Assembly: GCA_036768485.1 (NCBI GenBank)
Contig: JAVLUZ010000154.1
Coordinates: 38,874,447 to 38,938,446, forward strand
Direction of reading: 5' to 3'
Length of the DNA: 64,000 nucleotides
Origin: Mermis nigrescens
Lineage: Eukaryota > Nematoda > Enoplea > Mermithida > Mermithidae
A program made the translations under genes and the position numbers. A model generated the notes under the pieces. That model ran no database searches, had not been told where the DNA came from, and worked only from the letters and a program-made list of their open reading frames with translations. Shown here piece after piece: positions 58,901 to 64,000 of this stretch. Numbering within the stretch: the stretch's first letter is position 1; every line of letters starts with the position of its first letter.

Positions 58901-59648
58901 TGGACCTTGGATTCCTGTACAACCTAGAAGAAAAGGAATCAGCATGTAAAGAGAAGCGTATCTGTCTGTGGTCAGATAGAGACTCCTCTTGTGAGACATG
59001 CCAGTTTCTAATATCATTAGTGAGGTCGAGAGAACATAAGGTTAGATCAATAACCTCCTGTCTCTTTGCCACAACAAATGTAGGTTCGCTTCCCCTATTT
59101 AATAAAATTAAATTGGTTGAGGCTAAATATTCAGCAAGTGCAGTCCCACGTTTATTGGTATCGCTGCTGCCCCACAAGTTGTGGTGAGCATTGGCGTCAC
59201 ACCCAATAATTAGTGGTATCTGCTTTTTACTGCAGTAGTCAACCAGAAGAGAAAAAGCTCTACCTGGAGGTAAATGAGGAGAGTCAAAAGGCAGGTATGC
59301 TGATGTAACAATGATGTTACGCCAGTGCCCTGCACTTTTATAACTTAACTCAACAGACACCATGTCACGGTTGCTGAATTGTTGGAGGAGCACTGGGTTA
59401 AGTTTCCGTGAGACAAGCACGCAAGCCCTTGGTCCTTGTACCACAGTCCCTACTAACACAGTATATAGTTTATCATTTAATCCACATACCTTGTTCTTAT
59501 AGATCCAAGGCTCCTGGATCAACGCTAGTTTTGTCTGCAGTTTTGCTAGGCAGCGACTAAGTACACCAGTCGCACCTTGGCTATGCTGCAAGTTGATCTG
59601 GAATAATTCCAGTACTGATTGGGATGGGAGAGTACTAGTACCAACCAT
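55977..59648 (-). CDS. LINE ORF2: apurinic-type endonuclease, reverse transcriptase, RNase H
   Basis: 1223 codons, uninterrupted. It nicks target DNA and reverse-transcribes the element RNA at the nick. Endonuclease, residues about 15-230: FQINLQHS, QEPW (46), IGCDANAHH (148), SDHRQI (225). Reverse transcriptase, about 440-770: TPGVDGI (461), VIFIPKPG, SFRPISL (521), FLDIEGAFDN (591), GCPQGGVLSPLLW (648), YADD (681). RNase H, about 940-1070, with D951 (YTDGSR), E985 (QAEILAI), D1012 (CSDSQSA) and D1064 (EFADHAAK), plus WVPGHCGIEGN. A C-terminal zinc knuckle (CAKC, HFLCHC) follows. The start lies 25 nt after the ORF1 stop. All catalytic residues I can check are present, so it may encode active enzyme. 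Confidence 0.95.
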   Translation of the reverse strand: MVGTSTLPSQSVLELFQINLQHSQGATGVLSRCLAKLQTKLALIQEPWIYKNKVCGLNDKLYTVLVGTVVQGPRACVLVSRKLNPVLLQQFSNRDMVSVELSYKSAGHWRNIIVTSAYLPFDSPHLPPGRAFSLLVDYCSKKQIPLIIGCDANAHHNLWGSSDTNKRGTALAEYLASTNLILLNRGSEPTFVVAKRQEVIDLTLCSLDLTNDIRNWHVSQEESLSDHRQIRFSLHADSFSSRLYRNPRSTNWALFKQHLSSRLGSWAPSCSTKEDVEGAVDFVQQALTSSYENSCTLQREKSKPIPWWNRELQDLRKKSRRAWNQAKLSQSISDWADYRKVRQEYKHLIRIRKQLCWQDYCSNIGKMSDAARLRRILCKPQVGEVGSLKLPSGQYTLNRRETLLHLLDTHFPGSFAVGNEAYPDTLGPTSFSGFGDQVLACRVITPDKVRWAVKSFEPYKTPGVDGIFPALLQEGLDMLVRPLVNIYRRCLALGYVPIAWRQVKVIFIPKPGRSSYDLAKSFRPISLSSFLLKCMERLIDRFIRDGPLLEHPLHVTQHAYQCGKSVDTALHELVSRIERALDNKQFTLGVFLDIEGAFDNTTFNAICKAASNHGIHQTIVKWIDAMLRFRHIMTDSYGDSMIFTTTKGCPQGGVLSPLLWCLVVDELLQNLQKSGLYSQGYADDLAILVTGRFLDTISSLMESGLAKVEQWCHHNGLSVNPQKTEMVLFTHKRKLDGFKPPIFYGMPLQRANQVKFLGLILDQKLNWRNHVEVKCQKAVNAFWQCRRAVGKSWGLSPRVMRWLFVSVIRPMITYAALIWWPRAHLSTVKCQLNHLHRMACLSICSAMCTTPTAAMEVLLDLPPLHIFVEGCARAAAYRLNIAGSWNAKGKVVGHNAVWAKAIRPVLKMPSDFIVPKFIFGRLYTIQFPTRDDWEKSRVDILSPPGIVCYTDGSRFVNTSGAGIYFQNLKQMRYFTLGSMCTVFQAEILAILQCCRSRELMALRNENIFICSDSQSALKSLLSPKVSSKLVLECVLALQELSQYNNVKLLWVPGHCGIEGNEFADHAAKMGSARKHVGPEPVVAVSRAVAKADINSWVREQHVQYWSEQKTCRQARSFMERPCKKIASSLISLGRKLLKTVIGLLTGHCPLNRHLCTIGVSDNPKCAKCLLTEEDSIHFLCHCPGFDKLRARFFHAPHIEPSAVLQEPVAQLLGFIKASKRLCD

Positions 59649-59673
59649 CCTAATCTATGTACAAATTATGCGC

Positions 59674-60819
59674 TTATTCCAACTTGGTATGTGTCATCAA
59701 AGTGACACGCCCAAGTTTGAAATAAGGCCTGAAGTCCAGCTGCTTAAGCACCTGGACCGATGGATGGTCCACTCCCAGGACAAAGAAGGTTTGACCTTCT
59801 TTTTCCTCCCGTTTGTAGATTCTCCAAAGGCCAGTGCACAAACCAGGGTTCTGGTTCTGCAGTCTGGAAAACACAGAGTCCCTGTCAGCTAAGCCAGGGA
59901 AAAACACTGTGAACTTGGTCAACTTGGGAAGTTCTGATTTGCTGCAAACGCGCAGATCAGCTCCTTCCCAAGGTGGATCGAGATTAGCTAAGGTATTCTT
60001 CAGCCAATCCAGAGTGAACTGATCTGCACATGTCATATAAAAAACGCCATGTGACAGGCCAGAAGAGTGAAACCTTGGAGGGTCTTGCTAGTGCTTGCGA
60101 CCTGATCCAAGGCTGTAGTTAAGACAGCTGTGAGTGTATCAAGCTTATCAGCTGGAATGCCGCCTTCGCTGCTGAAGTCGACAATACCAACTTTCAGTGA
60201 TTCCTCAACTGCTGCTTTATAACTAGAAGGTTTTTAGACCTTTTAGCTGGCTGTGTCAGGCTAGTGGGCGTGTCATCCTTAGGATGTCGCCGCTTGGCCT
60301 GTTTGTTGGGCTTAGGAGTTGGGTGTGCAACAGCAATTGCTTGCTGTGCTCCCCCACTACTAATTGCCCTAGATTCTGAGGAGCTGGGTCCTCCTGAGCA
60401 GTATTCTGCCCAGTGCCCCTGCTCGAATCAGAACCTGTAACTTCGGGCAGGTTAGTGCCAGATCCCTGGAGGGCTCTGGCAGCACGAGCCTGCTTACGAA
60501 GTTTTCGTTTCTGGGCCCCAGTGAGTTGCTTGCGCAAATTTATGGAGCCCAGTTTCTCCAAAAGGTTCTCCAAAGGAGTCCCTTTCGCAGGTGTTCCAGT
60601 AGCATCGCCCTCAACTGCCACCTGGTTCCCTATGGCAACTGAGGAGCCACAAGTAGCTTGACCACCAGTGATGCCCTGTGACAACACACCACTAGTTGGG
60701 CTGCAAGTAGCATGACCACCAACATTGCCTTGCAACGACACAGTGCTGGCTGGGTCTCCGGAGATTTTAGAACCCTCGTCTGCCGGATACTGAGGGCCGG
60801 TCTCTAATAACTCCATCAT
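59674..60819 (-). pseudogene. LINE ORF1 (gag-like, DUF4780-type), frameshifted
   Basis: Two open pieces remain: 60819-60256 (187 codons, acidic/Gly-rich start, then a basic KLTGAQKRKLRKQ-like stretch as LTGAQKRKLRKQARAAR) and 59674-60036 (120 codons). The latter has FTVFFPGLAD, QNPGLCTGLWRIYKRE and YFKLGRVTL, typical of the DUF4780 domain in arthropod LINE ORF1 proteins. Between them, coding-like sequence continues but changes frame at least three times (near 60300-60350, 60235 and 60040). ORF1 normally coats the RNA; here it looks inactivated while ORF2 is intact. Sequencing error is an alternative. Confidence 0.8.
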
Positions 60820-61342
60820 GGTTATAGAACAGTGAGTTGGTTCATGGCTGACAAACTCAGCAAGTTGACAGTTAGGGTCCCAGCAGGGCCCCTAGTGATC
60901 CCTTAATGGGCTCACCCTGCCAACTTCTGACGGCCACCAACCGCCAGACATGCCCAGTAGCCACTCAAGCCCTGGGGAGCAGCTCTTAGTCTGGCCTCTC
61001 AGTTAACTTCATTGAGGCACTCAAACCCCTCCACTACGATAAAGTGGCTGCTCATCGGAGGGGACATTTAGGTACACTTGCATGCCCGAAACGATTGTGT
61101 GTGAGCCCTTAAAGAACCGTTAATTCCATGTTCCCATATGGCCCTGTAGATTGGGTTGGGTGAATCGTGTGACTCATTTATAGTATGATACTTTCGTATG
61201 CTCTCAACGATTTATATTTCTTTCTTTTCCAAATACTCCTTCATTTCGGATTATTGTAACTTTTTCATAGATATTAATATTTATCATACTATATGCATTT
61301 TTAATATTACTTTAGTTCTCTCAACCGGTTTTTCCCTTAAAG

Positions 61343-61409
61343 GATTTGGAAACATACAAACGTCTTCGGTATGATGCTCTCGATTTCCTGCTATTATTCA
61401 ACGAGGATG
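61343..61409 (+). CDS. Small exon of the secreted-protein gene
   Basis: After a TTTCCCTTAAAG acceptor, 22 codons (DLETYKRLRYDALDFLLLFNED) plus one base lead to the donor G|GTATGT. Phase 1 matches the next exon. Its entry phase (0) does not match the exon at 44647-45058 (exit phase 1), so another exon may lie between, or this is a separate gene. Confidence 0.5.
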
Positions 61410-61830
61410 GTATGTCAAGTTTTCCCTTAAATTACATCATAATTGATTCAGTAAATAATTGATGCCTTCTAATAAATCTCTATGCTAAACCCGACTCAGT
61501 ATAACAGATTAAGTTTTTTATTAGAAAAAGTAGTGTCGAGACCTTAGCTAATAACAATAAAGTAGCATTAGTCTCAGAGCTCCATTTAACTTTTGACTAA
61601 AAACTGGGCAACAAAATAATTTTCATCAAAAGATAAAATGTGTATTTTTAGATCAAATGCTATGTGCATCTTTCTCATGTCTGGACTAGAGATGAAAAAG
61701 TAAAAGAATGAAGGGAATAAATTTCGCCGAATAATTTCGGGACGTACTTTTTCGGAATCCACATGGTCGATCTCGATTCAGTTATTTCCCTGTATTCGAC
61801 ACATTATTTATAAAACCAGGAAGTGGGGAT

Positions 61831-62038
61831 CATTCCAGGGCGTGGGGGTTTGGGGGTATGCACTTCCCAGAATTCAATTTTGAAATTTTTTGTTTTTTCG
61901 CAATTTTTTGATGCCAATGGATAGTGCGTGATGAGAAACGTTGAAAAATGGTGTTTTTTCCACCATACCACCATTTTTAGGGCCATTTTTTACCTTTAAA
62001 AAAATCTTCCCCCCAGAGCTTTTTGCCGCCCATCTATG
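61831..62038 (+). mobile_element. MITE family C, short copy
   Basis: CATTCCAGGGCG to GCCCATCTATG, 208 bp, with octamers GTGGGGAT (61823-61830) and GTGGGGCT (62039-62046), 7/8. It lies in the intron between the two exons of the secreted-protein gene. Confidence 0.82.
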
Positions 62039-62334
62039 GTGGGGCTTTATCATGCATGATTTATAAGCACTAGCGTAAAGGCCGCAAGAACAAAAGAAGC
62101 AAAGTTAATATAAATGAAGATATTCAGCAAAATAGAAGCGACGATAAAATAGCAAAATAGCGAGAGATATATTCACCACCTAAAATATTTTGCTTAGAAA
62201 GTCGAGTGTTTTCTCGCTTAATATAAAAAGTTAATGGCGCGAGAAGCTGCTCTATGTATAGGAATGTAAATGTATACGTGTATGTTACAATAGATATTCT
62301 TAAGATAAATGGGTACCGCACATAAATGTATCAG

Positions 62335-62612
62335 AAATTGTTGTTGACCATTGGATATTCAATCGACCTTATGCGAATTTGAATAACTTCAGTGAGGTCC
62401 TAGAGGGCATTTGCAAGAAAATTAGACGTTTTTGTCAGTTCAATAAATATAGCATTCCATGTGGTTGGCGTCGCAATCATTGTCTGGAAGGCTCTGGTCA
62501 TAATATCACTAAATGGGGCGTAGGATGCCCTCGCACCATTGAAGAACTAAATGAATGCAACTGCGCTCCACTGACATCTCAACGTCTTATCACTGATGCT
62601 TCCATTCCTGCA
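62335..62612 (+). CDS. Exon with seven-cysteine secreted domain, family not recognised
   Basis: It opens after GTATCAG with two bases completing the codon from 61409 (E), then runs 92 codons to the donor GCA|GTAAGC. Cys residues appear in the order GICKK, RFCQF, IPCGW, NHCLE, VGCPR, NECNC. One N-glycosylation site, NIT, is present. The Cys density suggests a disulphide-bonded extracellular protein. I do not recognise the domain. The next exon may be 63310-63339. Confidence 0.6.
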
Positions 62613-62779
62613 GTAAGCATAATGCAATCGCCATATATGTTCAGCATGGGTATTTTGTGGGTCAGCTTTGGAAAATTTTTAAAAAGTGCAAATGCCTTTC
62701 CGGGCTTATTAACCATAGGTGCACATCAAAAGATTGTTCTTCGCTCTCAGATGGAGCTCGTTCTTTCTTGAATATAGAA

Positions 62780-63015
62780 CCATATAGAGACTACGCAAAA
62801 ATTTCAGTAAATTGAACGAAATATGGTCAAAAAATTAGTAAATGGCGTGCAGCTCCGAAAATTTGACACTTTCCACTCAAAATATAGCTCAAACGATTGA
62901 AAAATATACTATCTACGATTTTTCGGAAAATCGAATATTCTGGAAAGTGAATGGCCATCCTTCAGAAGGCCAATTCCCCTTTTACCCACCTTCCCCCAGA
63001 ACTCAATGTGGCCAT
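62780..63015 (-). mobile_element. Family B fragment
   Basis: AAATTGAACGAAATATGGTCAAAA, a decayed hairpin (GGCGTGCAGCTCC near 62843) and TTCTGGAAAGTGAATGG blocks in family order. The ends are lost. Confidence 0.45.
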
Positions 63016-63309
63016 AAACCGATTACTTCTAGCGCAATATATCGTTCGATCGTTGTTGAATGCTGCTTATGAAAGAAATAAATTCGAGAAATCAAATCTA
63101 AGAACGAAAATTTAAAAATCTCAAACTTATTATCAGTTGCTGATTGCGGATTATTTCCACCATCTCCCTAAATTCGTCTTTTCTATTTCATGATGTATCA
63201 TTCTTGTCAAAGTCCGAAAGTTTAGAAACCTTCGGACGAAGGAACTTAATTGCGTGAAAAAAAGTTTGTTTCAACTTGAATTTGAATGACAATCTAAACT
63301 TTTTGCCAG

Positions 63310-63339
63310 ACAATCCAGTGTGTATTCCGCACGCAGTAG
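63310..63339 (+). CDS. Candidate terminal exon of the secreted-protein gene
   Basis: After TTTTTGCCAG, the phase-0 reading TIQCVFRTQ ends at TAG 63337-63339. In another phase it reads DNPVCIPHAVD and stops just after. Either is short; support is only the acceptor and the compatible phase. Confidence 0.2.
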   Translation, partial: TIQCVFRTQ

Positions 63340-63506
63340 ATTAAGAAAACTTGCTTTTATAAACTGTCTATATTATTAGGAGCTTCTGTAAAGCTATCTT
63401 GTACTGATGCTGCCCTTGAAAGTACATAGAACCTAGGCTGCGGCTGTTGACGAGGCTCTAGGCGATTCGAATAACAGATTATTTTTTCACCACTTTATAG
63501 AATTCA

Positions 63507-64000
63507 TAGGTAGCGCGTTAGCGCGCACCCATAATATACTTGGGTACCCTTAACACCTGTGCACCCCTACAGCAACGCTGGGACACTTTTGTATTATGTG
63601 CTTTTTTTAAAAGATAGATATTGAAAAAATTCGCTGCCGGCGTTTTTTTCTTTTTAAAAATCAATACCGGGTGTGTAAAGAGCATGTAAAGGTTTACTGT
63701 ATAACATATAGATTTTTAAAATTATGTTCGGTCAAACGACTTTTCTTACTCAGTATAGCATTCTGTTTGATCTGTTTTTTAAATGTAGACAATTAAGTAA
63801 TCTCCGAATTCATTTTTTTATTTTTTCAAAAGAGACTTATTTCTAAAGTTTCAGTGTAAACTGTAAAGAATCTGAGGGTGAAAAGATACATATAGGCCTG
63901 CATTTTGTGTGCCAACAAATCCGAGTATGAGTCCACAAAAATATGTTCCAGCAGAAATGTACCACGGCTCAAGGGCTACTTTCGGCTTACCATCAAACTT
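63507..64000. repeat. Second copy of the GTGTAAAG repeat, leader and first part
   Basis: AGGTAGCGCGTTAGCGCGC, CATAATATACTTGGGTACCC, ACACCTGTGCACCCC and AAATTCGCTGCC match 51620-51750 in order, then GTGTAAAG motifs follow to the window edge. It shows the array is a dispersed repeat with a fixed left end. Confidence 0.75.

Larger units (their letters stand above)
55892..61063 (-). mobile_element. 5.17-kb LINE (non-LTR retrotransposon), full length, recent
   Basis: Read on the minus strand: 5' region (61063-60820), ORF1, ORF2, and a 3' tail ending in TATCAC repeats (about 55892-55912). A perfect 12-bp target duplication ACATTTAGGTAC flanks it (55880-55891 and 61064-61075). Endonuclease-RT-RNase H order in ORF2 places it in the I/LOA/Jockey assemblage of LINEs. 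GC content is higher than its surroundings. Confidence 0.95.

Noticed and set aside
58157..59187. Plus-strand ORFs of 100-148 codons inside the LINE
   Set aside because: Antisense shadows of the 1223-codon ORF2.

Overview
The window is nuclear DNA of a multicellular animal, probably an invertebrate. It is AT-rich, its genes are split by GT-AG introns of 0.1 to 6 kb, and most of the intron and intergenic space is filled with short non-autonomous DNA transposons. I cannot place the phylum. A DUF4780-type LINE is common in arthropods. A strong acceptor-like site 54 nt upstream of the VPS41 start would also suit a trans-splicing lineage such as nematodes. I recognised no tRNA, rRNA or CRISPR array.

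Two conserved genes lie head to tail on the plus strand. Positions 1758-17830 hold 14 exons of a KDM1B/LSD2-type histone H3K4 demethylase (SWIRM plus amine oxidase; the 5' zinc-finger exons are missing and probably lie upstream). Positions 19357-40150 hold all 13 exons of VPS41, the HOPS-complex subunit (WD40, clathrin-like repeats, C-terminal RING). Reading phases agree across every junction I assign, and the VPS41 model gives about 920 codons. A third, unrecognised gene for a secreted cysteine-rich protein appears as exons at 44647-45058, 61343-61409 and 62335-62612, split by about 16 kb of repeats.

The mobile layer is rich. A hAT-like MITE of about 440 bp has five copies before position 17000, each with recognisable 8-bp target duplications, plus two broken copies. 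Other 8-bp-TSD families have about 400-bp, 270-bp and 172-bp units. There is a PIF/Harbinger deletion derivative, a 405-bp palindrome between TA dinucleotides, a 1.85-kb hAT-like element nested in a CCCGGGTA-bounded unit, and a 4.06-kb element with arms of about 1.16 kb. Between 51600 and 61100 lie a degenerate tandem array, a foldback element and a 5.17-kb LINE with a perfect 12-bp TSD and an intact 1223-codon ORF2 but a frameshifted ORF1.

The main unexplained signals are three. A short GC-rich hairpin (GGCGCTTCGCGCC and variants) recurs roughly 35 times across otherwise different repeat families. Several MITEs sit directly on, or within 13 bp of, 5' splice sites, in two cases with the target duplication containing the donor. 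A large inverted-repeat element has a GC-rich, repeat-built core.
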